Below, one piece after another: positions 1 through 7,357 of a stretch of DNA of 64,000 bases. Both the position numbers and the translations under genes were made by a program. The stretch is from assembly GCF_013377015.1 (NCBI RefSeq), contig NZ_JACABA010000007.1, forward strand, positions 1-64,000, in the 5' to 3' direction. Under the pieces are notes generated by a model. The model saw only the letters and a list, made by a program, of their open reading frames with translations, was not told where the DNA came from and did no database searches. Origin of the DNA: Rhodopseudomonas sp. (GTDB lineage Bacteria > Pseudomonadota > Alphaproteobacteria > Rhizobiales > Xanthobacteraceae). Each line of letters starts with the position of its first letter. Positions within the stretch are counted from its first letter, which is position 1.

Positions 1-196
1 CCTCGGCGCGGAGGTATCCACCGAGCTTGATGCAGGTATCGGTGCCCGGGATGTAGTAGAAGCCCGCGCCGTACAGCGAGCAGACCTTGACGTATTCAAC
101 CGCTTTGGCCTTGAGCGGAAGATCCGCCGCCTGAGCGCCGCCGACAGCGAACAATGCGGCAGCCGAGCCGAGGATGAGCCGTTTAACTAACTTCAT
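1..196 (-). CDS. Outer-membrane porin, 5' end only
   Basis: Only the first 65 codons are inside the window; the gene runs off the left edge. They encode a typical signal peptide (basic MKLVKRLI start, then an Ala/Leu/Gly core, cleavage expected after AQAA), followed by DLPLKAKAVEYVKVC and a Tyr/Gly-rich stretch ending IKLGGYLRAE. That arrangement is the N-terminus of alphaproteobacterial Porin_2-family trimeric porins, which form general diffusion pores in the outer membrane. The ATG is preceded by GGAGGC at a good spacing, which supports the start. The rest of the barrel cannot be judged. Confidence 0.85.
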   Translation of the reverse strand, partial: MKLVKRLILGSAAALFAVGGAQAADLPLKAKAVEYVKVCSLYGAGFYYIPGTDTCIKLGGYLRAE

Positions 197-820
197 TGAA
201 GCCTCCAAGCTTTGTTATCGGGGGAGATCCGGACCCGAAAGCGCGAGGCGCCTTCCGACCGGCATCCAATCCCGCAAAAATCACTCAGTCGGGCTGCGCT
301 TTTGCGAAGGCCAGCGATGCGCGGCCTTCGGCGTTCCCCTGTTGCGATACGACATCGGGAATGCCCCCCTTCCGCCGCGTCACAACCCTAACCCGGCCAT
401 CGCGCTGCAGCATGACGAAGGGATGAAACTTGATGTCGCAGATCGGGTTTGACGCTCTCTGTGGCAAAAGGAGCACAATTAGAATTGGGTCGGGCAAGGC
501 CATAAGGCCCTCCTATGGTATTGTAATATTTATGCAATAAAACTGTTATAGTATGAATTCATATTCATTATTGCGTTGCGGTAGCCAATTCCGGCTTGCC
601 CGAATCCGACGGAACGCCGTCAAAGACCTGGACCGAAATTCCGGCCGATCATGCTGGATGCCGGGCAGCACGGATCGGCCGCGCCCCCGCGGCGACCACG
701 CCACCGCGAGTTCACCACGCACAAATCGCCACGCCGACAGGCCAAGGCAGGATCAATGACTCGAAATGCGCAATCTGGCGCTTGCGGCTCGGCACCGTGT
801 CAGGCATATCGGGCCGTGCT
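197..820. other. Intergenic stretch with AT-rich segment
   Basis: No open frame here has a recognisable product. The stretch around 515-585 is strikingly AT-rich compared with the surroundings and could contain the promoter and long leader of the leftward porin gene, but I cannot place -35/-10 boxes with confidence. The rest is GC-rich non-coding sequence leading to the tRNA genes. Confidence 0.5.
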
Positions 821-914
821 GGAGATGTGGCCGAGTGGCTGAAGGCGGCGGTTTGCTAAACCGTTATAGGGTTGTAAAGCCCTATCGAGGGTTCGAATCC
901 CTCCGTCTCCGCCA
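821..914 (+). tRNA. tRNA-Ser(GCT)
   Basis: A class II tRNA with a long variable arm. The acceptor strand GGAGATG pairs with CGTCTCC; the D arm is GGCCGAGTGGCTGAAGGC; the anticodon loop TTGCTAA carries GCT at 855-857; the variable arm is built on TAGGG/CCCTA; the T arm is GAGGGTTCGAATCCCTC; CCA is encoded. It reads AGC/AGU serine codons. Confidence 0.97.
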
Positions 915-1000
915 GCCTTGTCCAATTCGGTTCGCGACAATGCGCGGCTTGCGACCACACGCCAGGGCGCGGACGGACGCAACCACATCAACGGTTGTTT

Positions 1001-1090
1001 GGAAGGGTGGCCGAGTGGTTTAAGGCACCGGTCTTGAAAACCGGCGTGCCTGCAAGGGCACCGTGGGTTCGAATCCCACCCCTTCCGCCA
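1001..1090 (+). tRNA. tRNA-Ser(TGA), integration target
   Basis: A class II tRNA with acceptor pairing GGAAGGG/CCCTTCC, anticodon TGA at 1035-1037 in loop CTTGAAA, a long variable arm, T arm GTGGGTTCGAATCCCAC and encoded CCA. It reads UCN serine codons. Its last 14 bases reappear at 16522-16535, so this tRNA is the attachment site of the element that follows; the tRNA stays intact because the element carries the matching 3' end. Confidence 0.97.
1077..1090 (+). repeat. attL, 14-bp direct repeat
   Basis: The sequence CACCCCTTCCGCCA is the 3' end of tRNA-Ser(TGA) and is identical to 16522-16535. Flanking bases differ on both sides, so 14 bp is the whole visible core. P4-type integrases commonly recombine at tRNA 3' ends. 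Confidence 0.85.
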
Positions 1091-1218
1091 GTTTACCTGT
1101 TAAGTTGTTGGTTTTATTACATTTTCAGTTTCTTCGTCAGGCAACCCACAATTCAACCCACAAATCAAAAGCCCGCCGGGGTGAGCCGGCGGGCGCTTGC
1201 TTCACGTGAGGGCATCCC

Positions 1219-1524
1219 TCACTCGTAGTGGCGTTTCATCTGGTGCGCCATATCGCCCAAGTGGTGCATCATAAAATCCACCGCGTCGCTCCATGGCTCC
1301 AAATGCTCCATCAGTTGGGCCCCCGTGAATTGGCCGCTGGCGGCACATTCATTCCGCTCCTCGGTGTAAACTTCGAGGAGCAATAGCGTCGCACCAGCCA
1401 TCCGCGAGAGGTCGTAAACCTCGGACTCCATACCAAGATACAGCTTGGAGTTCCTCTCTCGCCGCCGGCCGCGTTCCTCTGGGGAGGCGGGGTTTGTTGC
1501 GTCGATGGTGTTAGCGGTGGTCAT
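1219..1524 (-). CDS. Hypothetical element protein, 101 aa
   Basis: I do not recognise a family. The product is 101 residues, with a charged N-terminal half (PEERGRRRERNSKLYL) and a helical C-terminal half rich in Met and His (residues about 60-101), and no membrane segment. Its ATG overlaps the stop of the 41-codon gene upstream by 3 bases, so it is the last gene of a coupled leftward run (1975 to 1219) at the left end of the element. A role in the element is inferred only from position. Confidence 0.6.
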   Translation of the reverse strand: MTTANTIDATNPASPEERGRRRERNSKLYLGMESEVYDLSRMAGATLLLLEVYTEERNECAASGQFTGAQLMEHLEPWSDAVDFMMHHLGDMAHQMKRHYE

Positions 1525-1646
1525 AGCAACACCTCGCTGAGTTCTGCCGGGTCGTCATCCTCCCGGTCGCAATCGTCCAGCTCTCGATCAATGACGCCGC
1601 CACCGTCCCAAGTCATCCGTACGCGCGTCGATTTGGTTTGATCCAT
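1521..1646 (-). CDS. Small acidic protein, 41 aa
   Basis: A 41-residue frame starts MDQTKSTRVRMTWDGG and ends in a strongly acidic tail (RELDDCDREDDDPAELSEVLL). I count it as a gene because its ATG overlaps the upstream stop as TGATG and its TGA overlaps the downstream ATG, exactly the translational-coupling pattern seen throughout this element. Function is unknown; the clustered Asp/Glu could suggest a DNA-mimic or a chaperone-type acidic peptide, but that is only a thought. Confidence 0.5.
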   Translation of the reverse strand: MDQTKSTRVRMTWDGGGVIDRELDDCDREDDDPAELSEVLL

Positions 1647-1975
1647 CATGCGGTCGAAGCTGCCGAGATCGGCTTCGCCTCACCCGCGCTCAGATCGGTC
1701 CGCACTGTGACACCGCAAAGACTGGGCTCGTCATGCTCCGATTCCATTTCTCGATCGTCGCCGCCGTCGCGGCCGCTGCCGAGCGAGGGTTCAAGGTCAG
1801 GATCCGGCTCTGTGGCGTCCAACAACGCGATCAAGAATTCGATCTGGCGGGAAGCCTCTTTCCTGAGTCTGGGAAGGTCACTGAGCAGGGTTTCGGCTTC
1901 CCGCTTTCCGAGTGCAGCTTCAAGCGACAACGAATCCAGCGGCTCGCCTGTCGGCGGCGGGACATGCTTGCTCAT
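1646..1975 (-). CDS. Hypothetical acidic protein, 109 aa
   Basis: No recognised family. Residues 10-55 look helical (EAALGKREAETLLSDLPRLRKEASRQ), followed by a low-complexity acidic stretch (about 55-82). Its start codon lies directly against a 109-bp palindromic element (1976-2084), and the frame continues upstream into the 1979-2194 gene apart from a stop provided by that palindrome. The two may once have been one reading frame or two coupled genes separated by the insertion. It is translationally coupled to the 41-aa gene downstream. Confidence 0.55.
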   Translation of the reverse strand: MSKHVPPPTGEPLDSLSLEAALGKREAETLLSDLPRLRKEASRQIEFLIALLDATEPDPDLEPSLGSGRDGGDDREMESEHDEPSLCGVTVRTDLSAGEAKPISAASTA

Positions 1976-2084
1976 GGCTCAGCCCTCCACCATCGCGAGG
2001 ACGCGGCGGCTGGACGGTGGCGCTGCAGAACGCATGACGGAAACGTCCGGCCGCCGCGTCCTCGCGATGGTGGAGGGCTGAGCC
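1976..2084. repeat. 109-bp palindromic element
   Basis: Arms 1976-2016 and 2044-2084 are inverted copies of 41 bp with a single mismatch, around a 27-base centre. Each arm reads GGCTCAGCCCTCCACC inward from its end. The length and near-perfect pairing are far beyond what a terminator needs and suggest a mobile palindromic sequence of the REP/RPE kind. It is open in frame on the minus strand and supplies the last 35 codons and stop of the 1979-2194 gene. Confidence 0.85.
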
Positions 2085-2194
2085 AGGCTCGGCGCCAACC
2101 CGTCATCCTCCGCCGCTTCGAAGGCGGCACGGACGAACGGGTCGCGGATCATGGACGACAGTTTTGTGGTAGAATGTGAATCAGCCTGTGACAT
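1979..2194 (-). CDS. Short protein with palindrome-encoded tail
   Basis: The first 36-37 residues (MSQADSHSTTKLSSMIRDPF, then VRAAFEAAEDDGLAP) look like native coding sequence. The remaining residues are entirely encoded by the inserted palindrome, including the stop. The ORF is in the same frame as the 109-aa gene just downstream. It may therefore be the 5' remnant of a longer gene, or a short gene whose C-terminus was replaced. Function is unknown. It is transcribed away from the ribbon-helix-helix gene at 2277, so the operator at 2257-2306 could control both. Confidence 0.4.
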   Translation of the reverse strand: MSQADSHSTTKLSSMIRDPFVRAAFEAAEDDGLAPSLAQPSTIARTRRPDVSVMRSAAPPSSRRVLAMVEG

Positions 2195-2256
2195 GGATTA
2201 AGCCCTCATGTTGCTGGTTAGAGCCGGGAGAAAGTTGGCGCTTTCTCTCGGCTTGA

Positions 2257-2306
2257 TTTTGGGATATCCTATATTTATGGCAAAGTCAATTCGGGATATC
2301 CCAAAA
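2257..2306. promoter_or_regulatory. Putative operator, 13-bp inverted repeat
   Basis: TTTTGGGATATCC at 2257-2269 and its exact reverse complement at 2294-2306 flank a 24-base spacer that contains the start codon of the ribbon-helix-helix gene. Each arm holds a GGGATATCC core that is itself nearly palindromic. Ribbon-helix-helix proteins bind paired short palindromes as dimers of dimers, so autoregulation at this site is the natural inference. The left arm also lies in the gap between the two divergent genes. Confidence 0.6.
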
Positions 2307-2477
2307 AAGAAGCGTGGTCGGCCGTCAACCGGCGGTCGCGGTGCCGGCGTCATGGTTCGCCTTGATCCAGAACAGCTTTCCAGCCTCGATACGTGGATTG
2401 AAAAGCAGGAAAGCGGCCCTTCTCGCCCCGAGGCCATCCGGCGGCTGGTGGATCAGGCGCTTAAGAAAGCCAGGTAG
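2277..2477 (+). CDS. Ribbon-helix-helix DNA-binding protein
   Basis: A 66-residue basic protein. After a Lys/Arg/Gly-rich N-terminal arm (PKKKRGRPSTGGRG) comes a CopG/Arc-type fold: beta strand GVMVRLDPEQ, helix LSSLDTWIEKQ, then PSRPEAIRRLVDQALKKAR as the second helix. The SRPEAIRRLV segment is the signature of this family. The ATG at 2277 is preferred over an upstream in-frame start because it leaves a normal-sized domain. With no CI-like repressor visible in the element, this could be its main regulator; that is inference. Confidence 0.8.
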   Translation: MAKSIRDIPKKKRGRPSTGGRGAGVMVRLDPEQLSSLDTWIEKQESGPSRPEAIRRLVDQALKKAR

Positions 2478-2559
2478 CCTAGGTCCGGGTCCGGTTGTCA
2501 TCCCTCTTGCGCGCCCGCGACAGTTGCGAAACAATCCCCACGGGCTGGGGAGAATAGTT

Positions 2560-3021
2560 ATGCGTATTCTGAAGTTGGCGGTGTTATGCGCCGCGCTCGG
2601 CGGCTGCGCTTCGGCAACTCGCGGGACAACCGAAAATATCAGCCTCAATTCCTCGCCCCCTGGTGCAGAGGCAACAGTTAGCGGGCTCGACAACCCGATG
2701 ACGTGCGTCACGCCCTGTGTCGTGGTCGTCAAGCGAAATGCCGATATTTCAGTTGCATTTGCGAAAGATGGATTTGAGCCGGCAGTCGTCCCGCTATCTC
2801 GCGAAGTCGTGGGGACTGGCGCGGCAGGTTTTGCAGGCAATCTTATCGTCGGCGGCGTGATCGGCATGGGTGTGGACGCCGTGACCGGCGCAGCTACCGA
2901 TCACCACCCAAATCCGGTGGTGGTGACGCTGCAGCCGATGGCTCAACCAGCCCCTCCACCGCCGCCCATGCGTCGAAAGCCAACAAAGCAGATTGCTAGA
3001 AAACCAGCCGCGGGCACTTGA
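2560..3021 (+). CDS. Putative lipoprotein, PEGA-like
   Basis: The 153-residue product starts with a type II signal peptide (MRILKLAVLCAALGGC); the lipobox LGGC predicts lipidation at Cys16. Residues about 28-65 (SLNSSPPGAEATVSG, then CVTPCVVVVKRNADISVAFAKDGF) resemble PEGA surface domains. A glycine-rich hydrophobic stretch (residues about 82-105) and a Pro/Lys/Arg-rich tail follow. The same pattern is seen in small lipoproteins of phages and rhizobial chromosomes. Inside this element it may be a cargo or lysogenic-conversion gene acting in the envelope. It runs opposite to the main element operon. Confidence 0.7.
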   Translation: MRILKLAVLCAALGGCASATRGTTENISLNSSPPGAEATVSGLDNPMTCVTPCVVVVKRNADISVAFAKDGFEPAVVPLSREVVGTGAAGFAGNLIVGGVIGMGVDAVTGAATDHHPNPVVVTLQPMAQPAPPPPPMRRKPTKQIARKPAAGT

Positions 3022-3033
3022 AAGATTCCCGGG

Positions 3034-3669
3034 ATGAGCGAGGACAGCGCGTCGAGGTTCACGAACGTAGCGCGGAACATCAATGAAATTGGCCGCGATC
3101 TTATCGCGGTCAATGACTGCGTCGGCCACGGCAACTTCCTGCCGTGGATCGATGCGGACTTCGGGATGAGTGAGCAGCACGCTCGGCGCATCATGAACGT
3201 CGCTGAGACGTCCGGCATCAAATCGAACATGATGTTGGATTTGAAACCATCCATTCTCTATGCTCTCGCCGCCCCAGCACCGCCGTCAGCCCTGCCACCA
3301 GCCGATCAACCTGGTGAGCAATTCAATGAACGCGGTGGCGAGGCGAATAAGTTCGTTCGGGTCGATGCGCATAATGTCGGCTCCATAGGCGGCCGGGATG
3401 ATCCGGCGCGAGAGCCACAGAATGACGGCCCTCGGTTTCCTATGGGTCGCCTGAAAGTTACAATCAGCAACGCACCGCGTCAGCGGCTCCCCTTTGGCGC
3501 CTCGGGATGTGCGGCACGGCGCGCGGCAATCTCTGACGGCGTCACCCGTTCGCCGGCTTCAATCCTGCGCTCGAATTCGCTTCTCAAATCTTCGGGAAGT
3601 GTTGGCGATGACAGTAAAGCAATTACTTGCCAAGATAAACCTTGCAAAATCGCTGGACGATCAGCGTAA
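3034..3669 (+). CDS. DUF3102-like protein, probably truncated
   Basis: Residues 1-75 match the DUF3102 pattern seen on phages and plasmids: INEIGRDLIAVNDCVGHGNF, then LPWIDADFGMSEQHARRIMNVAET and a LKPSILYALAAP end. After that the frame loses any resemblance and runs antisense into the leftward gene ending at 3480, so the real domain probably stops near 3290 and the rest is read-through of a truncated gene. DUF3102 proteins are thought to be DNA-binding, possibly with ParB-like roles, but the biochemical function is not established. Confidence 0.5.
   Translation: MSEDSASRFTNVARNINEIGRDLIAVNDCVGHGNFLPWIDADFGMSEQHARRIMNVAETSGIKSNMMLDLKPSILYALAAPAPPSALPPADQPGEQFNERGGEANKFVRVDAHNVGSIGGRDDPAREPQNDGPRFPMGRLKVTISNAPRQRLPFGASGCAARRAAISDGVTRSPASILRSNSLLKSSGSVGDDSKAITCQDKPCKIAGRSA
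3286..3372 (-). CDS. Possible 28-aa amphipathic peptide
   Basis: The leftward frame MRIDPNELIRLATAFIELLT ends RLIGWWQG. It is a single amphipathic or membrane-seeking helix with a Trp pair at the end and lies about 110 bp downstream of the DUF3102-like gene. The frame stays open upstream of this ATG, with no better start. It may be a small holin-like peptide or chance; the evidence is composition and position only. Confidence 0.22.
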   Translation of the reverse strand: MRIDPNELIRLATAFIELLTRLIGWWQG

Positions 3670-4421
3670 CGCACAGCAACATTCATGTATTCGGCCGGCT
3701 GATGACTGCACCGCAACTCATCGAAACGTCGCATTGCCAAGCGAGTGAACTGGCGATAGCCGGCGGTTCGTTTCATCTCGATCAGTTGCTGACCGATCTC
3801 GATCCGCGCGCTGTTGGTCGTGGCCCGCGATTCCATGCGCCGCGCGCGCTCGGCGGCCTTCCGCTCCAGTTTTGCGTTGCGCCGCTCCTCAATTGACAGC
3901 TTGGCAACCGTTGGTGCCTCGAACACCGGATACAGCCGCTCGGCGATCATGCCGGCGAGGAAGGCCCAAGCCGATGCCGGCGCCGCGTATTTCAACGGCC
4001 GGGCCTTCGTATACATTTCGACAAGCGGGAGCCCGTCGAAGGTCTCAATCCACCGCAAGCCGGTATCGGGCCACGCCGGGAATGCCAGCATCACGGCGCT
4101 GATTGCCCGCAAGATCGGGTCAGTCAGCGCCCGCTCGTTACCGCTGGATTCCCGCACGGTGCGCAGAAGGAATGTAACGTGATCGGAACCATACAGGGCC
4201 AGCAAGTTGCGCAGCGTCTCGCCGGCTGCGGTCTGGTGATCGCGGCGGGTTTGAGCGGTGCCGATCAGTTCGATTTCCAGCGCGTCTAGGATGGCCGCCA
4301 GTGCATCGGGGCTCGCCTTGGGCCTTTGCCCGCGCCGTCGCGGCAATCGCACCAGGCGGCCCCGCTGCCCGGCGGCGGCGGCATTCTGCGAAGCTCGATC
4401 ACGAACTGCTAGTGCGGGCAT
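3480..4421 (-). CDS. DUF3102-like element protein, 313 aa
   Basis: The N-terminal 35 residues are basic and low-complexity. Residues about 36-180 form a helical region I do not recognise, followed by a Lys/Arg-rich coiled coil (EERRNAKLERKAAERARRM, about 185-205). The C-terminal 100 residues (EIGQQLIEMKRTAG, then MNVAVRYADRPAIL and ERRIEAGERVTPSEIAARRA) follow the DUF3102 layout, so this looks like a second, diverged copy of the domain on the opposite strand of the element. GGGAGG precedes the ATG. It sits last in the leftward tail-module run, after a gene it follows by 12 bases. Confidence 0.65.
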   Translation of the reverse strand: MPALAVRDRASQNAAAAGQRGRLVRLPRRRGQRPKASPDALAAILDALEIELIGTAQTRRDHQTAAGETLRNLLALYGSDHVTFLLRTVRESSGNERALTDPILRAISAVMLAFPAWPDTGLRWIETFDGLPLVEMYTKARPLKYAAPASAWAFLAGMIAERLYPVFEAPTVAKLSIEERRNAKLERKAAERARRMESRATTNSARIEIGQQLIEMKRTAGYRQFTRLAMRRFDELRCSHQPAEYMNVAVRYADRPAILQGLSWQVIALLSSPTLPEDLRSEFERRIEAGERVTPSEIAARRAAHPEAPKGSR

Positions 4422-4433
4422 CGCGGCCTCCCG

Positions 4434-4787
4434 TTACTTGGGTGTAAGAATGGTGCTCCCGAGAAAATCAGCCTTGAACTTCTGCTCAACGGCTGCAAAC
4501 GCCTGCTCGAATGCCGAGATCGCCTCAGGGATCAGTTGCTGTTCTGCGGCCAAGTTCAACGGTGCTCCGCCCTGCTGCCGGTTGATCAGTTCGGCGGCAT
4601 AGCCGATGCATCGATTGCCGATCGGAAACGCGTCGATCAGTTCGATCCCGAACATCGCCACCAGTGCTTCGGCGACCATGGCGGCGCCGATGTCGGCAGG
4701 GTCCATGCCCTTCATTTTGGCCTGCCGGCGTGCCCGGTTCGCATGGGCCATGCAGTCGTCCAACATCTTCTCGCGTGCAGTGCGCAT
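4434..4787 (-). CDS. Hypothetical element protein, 117 aa
   Basis: A small helical protein of unknown family (starts MRTAREKMLDDCMAHANRAR). The start chosen is the ATG overlapping the stop of the upstream gene as TGATG, which implies translational coupling; a TTG one codon earlier is possible. No membrane segment or metal motif is visible. Membership in the tail module is inferred from gene order. Confidence 0.6.
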   Translation of the reverse strand: MRTAREKMLDDCMAHANRARRQAKMKGMDPADIGAAMVAEALVAMFGIELIDAFPIGNRCIGYAAELINRQQGGAPLNLAAEQQLIPEAISAFEQAFAAVEQKFKADFLGSTILTPK

Positions 4788-5713
4788 CAAACAGCCCTCA
4801 ATTTCGCTTTGCGCTGCTTGCGCTCCAGCATCTGGCGTTTCAGGGGCGATAGACCGTCCGGAATCACGAGCGGCGTCGTGGTCGGTTTCCTCGCCGCGGC
4901 AAGCTGCGCCTCTAGGTCTGCGAATTGTTTTGAGATCGCATCGCGCTCTTTCCGGCTCTTACCCGGCGGCAAGCCCAGCGAGACGCGGAACTCCGTCCAG
5001 TCGATCGGCATCGGCCGGATCAATTGCCCTTCGTCGTCCTCATCCCAAACGTGAATGAAATCGGTCGTCACACCATCCGGCGTAACCGTGGCGATCTCCG
5101 CTGCGCCGCCGACCCAATGCAGACCGTGCGCCCGGTCCTGGTGGTGCCGTTGCATTTCCAAGACCAGCCGCAGTTTTTGAATCGCCGTCTCTGGCGTGTC
5201 GTCGTCGGCGAAGCCCTCGTAGCTCGCTTCGATGATCAGCGCGGTTGATGGCGTTGGCGTCTGGACGCAATCGGGCAATTCCATCAGCCGATACGGATCA
5301 AAGATGCCAGCCGCGCGCATTGCGTCGACCTGATCCAGCGGTGTGTCGCTTGGCACGTCGGACATGGTTTTAATGTTGTAGCTTTCCGGCCGCTGTCTCG
5401 CTGCTGACCAGCCCGCTAGCACCAGGTCATAGCGCGCGTTGTCGAGTCCTGTCTCGGCGACGATCTGCGGCAACTCTCGCTCGATCCCGGCCACGGCGGC
5501 GTCAAACAACTCGAACCGATAGACCAGCGCCGCGGAAATCATTTCTGCCGATGCCATGTTGCCGGTGCCGCCGATCACTCCCGGCCAGCGGTCGACCGGC
5601 GTCAGTTTCGACGCGAACGCTTGCACGACGCCGCGATGGTCATAGGCCGCAGTATCCGCGGCCAGAATCACGGCGTTATGCCGCGCGAGCCGAACGACGT
5701 TGTGTGCCGACAT
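4787..5713 (-). CDS. Ntn-hydrolase (proteasome-like) fold protein
   Basis: A 308-residue protein. Its first 75 residues read like a proteasome beta-type Ntn fold: NAVILAADTAAYDHRG parallels the VILAADRRAT strand pair, followed by ASKLTPV, then PGVIGGTGNMASAEMISAAL where proteasome subunits have the small-residue turn and first helix. The N-terminal Thr/Ser/Cys nucleophile is not at residue 1 or 2 in an obvious processed position, so activity is uncertain. The C-terminal third is charged and helical. It overlaps the tape-measure gene by 38 bases. Some phages carry Ntn-like proteins in the tail region; its role here is unknown. Confidence 0.5.
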   Translation of the reverse strand: MSAHNVVRLARHNAVILAADTAAYDHRGVVQAFASKLTPVDRWPGVIGGTGNMASAEMISAALVYRFELFDAAVAGIERELPQIVAETGLDNARYDLVLAGWSAARQRPESYNIKTMSDVPSDTPLDQVDAMRAAGIFDPYRLMELPDCVQTPTPSTALIIEASYEGFADDDTPETAIQKLRLVLEMQRHHQDRAHGLHWVGGAAEIATVTPDGVTTDFIHVWDEDDEGQLIRPMPIDWTEFRVSLGLPPGKSRKERDAISKQFADLEAQLAAARKPTTTPLVIPDGLSPLKRQMLERKQRKAKLRAV

Positions 5714-6899
5714 CGTTCCCGCTCCGCTGTGTGTTGGTATTCGCCGCCTTGCGCGCCGCCTCGATCAACTGCTCGACCGTCGGTGCCTTGGTCATGGCGG
5801 TGATGCGCGCCTGTTCCAGCGCAATCAGATCCTTTTGCCGTTGCAGGCTCTTGGCCGCGTCGTCGTCGCTCTGGCCTCCCCACGGAGCGTAAACCTGCAC
5901 CCTGACGGGCTGCTGTCCGCCGGACGAAATGGACCCAAGCGTGTTGACGATCGCTCGTTTCCCCCAATTCTCAAAGTCGGTCCACATCTTGTTCCAAGCA
6001 TCGTTGATGCGCTTGGCTTCATTCATCTGCTGATCCGTCAGCTTGGTGGACGCTATGGCCGCGCTGTTGATGCCGGCGGCGCCCTGCTCCATGAGCTTCG
6101 CGAACTCCCGGTTCGCCGGCAGGCCCGCGTCCTGAAGGATCTCAAGCTTTTGCGCCTCGGTGGCGGCTTTCTTAACCAGGTCGGCCACGGTGCCGAGCGT
6201 TGTCGCGGTGTCGCTGACTGTCTTGCCGTTGATCGCAAGCAGCGATTTCAGGGTTCCGAGTCCATCCTTGGCGAGATCGACCTGCTTATTGAAATCGAGC
6301 ATCGCATTGCCGAAGGTGTCGGACGTGATGCCCTTGTAGCCTGCGGCGGTCGTGAGGCCCTGGAACTTCTGATAACTGACGCCGGCCCGCTCCGCTGAGT
6401 CGGCCGTGTTCGCAATCGCAGTGTTCAACCCGATCAAGTACTGCGTGAAGTCGCGGATTTCCTTCACCACCAGGGCGGCAATGAATCGCCGCGTGATCGT
6501 ATTGGCGAGCCGGTCGAACGCCGTGTTGCTGTTGTTGGCGGTGTTGGTCAGGCCGCCTATTGCCACGTTGTTGTCATTGGTGGCCCTCATCGCCTGCGCG
6601 TTGGCTCGCGTAACCTGATCGGTCATCTTGGCGTGCTGCGACATCGCACTCGTGCCGCCGGCAATAACACCTGGCGCGGCACGAAATCGGGCAACCATTT
6701 CGTCAAATGAGATGCCGAGACGATCCGCTGACGCCTGTAGCGCCCGCGTCTGTCCGTCCGTCAGCTTGGCGGCAGAGTTGAAGGTGTTCGCGCCTTGCGC
6801 GGCCCCCGTCGCCGCTGTGCCGAAATTCTTGAGGCTCGCGGTCGCTGACTCCACCTGCGAACTATCCACTGCAAAACCAACCGATGCGATATCCGTCAT
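5676..6899 (-). CDS. Tail tape-measure-like protein
   Basis: The 407-residue product opens MTDIASVGFAVDSSQVESAT, followed by repeated Ala/Asn/Thr-rich helices with scattered hydrophobic patches, as in phage tail length tape-measure proteins (N-terminal 'VDSSQ..SA..L..F' signature). It is short for a true tape measure, so the tail would be very short or the gene is reduced. A hydrophobic stretch sits near residues 139-160. The C-terminus (about 330-407) is charged. It begins 3 bases inside the end of the gp10-like gene upstream. Confidence 0.6.
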   Translation of the reverse strand: MTDIASVGFAVDSSQVESATASLKNFGTAATGAAQGANTFNSAAKLTDGQTRALQASADRLGISFDEMVARFRAAPGVIAGGTSAMSQHAKMTDQVTRANAQAMRATNDNNVAIGGLTNTANNSNTAFDRLANTITRRFIAALVVKEIRDFTQYLIGLNTAIANTADSAERAGVSYQKFQGLTTAAGYKGITSDTFGNAMLDFNKQVDLAKDGLGTLKSLLAINGKTVSDTATTLGTVADLVKKAATEAQKLEILQDAGLPANREFAKLMEQGAAGINSAAIASTKLTDQQMNEAKRINDAWNKMWTDFENWGKRAIVNTLGSISSGGQQPVRVQVYAPWGGQSDDDAAKSLQRQKDLIALEQARITAMTKAPTVEQLIEAARKAANTNTQRSGNDVGTQRRSARAA

Positions 6900-7342
6900 T
6901 GAAGCGTCCTTGATTTAGCCTCAGCAATCACACTGCTGACTGTCGTTTGCCATTGAAGCGCTGCCAGCCTGGCGTAGGCCCGCGGAGCCATACGGGTCGT
7001 GCCGAATTCGATGAACCCGGAATAAGCAGCGGTCCAGCCGATAAAAATTGTCTGACCTAGTTGGGCGCCGGCTATGACCAACACAATTTCATCGCCGCTG
7101 TACGCATAAGATTTTCCCGGAACCGGATAAGCCCCGCTGTCGATTGTCGGCATTCGCTCAGTTGATGCCCGCACAGAAGCACGAAGAAAGCCGGTCTGGA
7201 CGTTCACAACGGTTCGCAGATTCTCTTGCGCAATGGACACTGTGCGTTGAGTGCTCTCGCGAAACACTGTAAGCAGCCGCGCTTCGCTTTTGCGACACCA
7301 TGCGTCGACCTGAGCGGCAAAATTGAGATTGCTAGCTGCCAA
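6896..7342 (-). CDS. HK97 gp10-like neck/tail completion protein
   Basis: A 148-residue protein with the layout of HK97-gp10-family tail completion proteins: an N-terminal helix (FAAQVDAWCRKSEARLLTVF), a central VQTGFLRASVRAS motif, and a C-terminal AYSGFIEFGT segment followed by PRAYARLAALQW. The 'TGxLxxS...Y...vEfGT...P' pattern is characteristic. It would join head and tail. It lies immediately upstream of the tape-measure gene, as in many siphophage tail modules. Confidence 0.7.
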   Translation of the reverse strand: MAASNLNFAAQVDAWCRKSEARLLTVFRESTQRTVSIAQENLRTVVNVQTGFLRASVRASTERMPTIDSGAYPVPGKSYAYSGDEIVLVIAGAQLGQTIFIGWTAAYSGFIEFGTTRMAPRAYARLAALQWQTTVSSVIAEAKSRTLQ

Positions 7343-7357
7343 AGCAAAACCTTTCTT

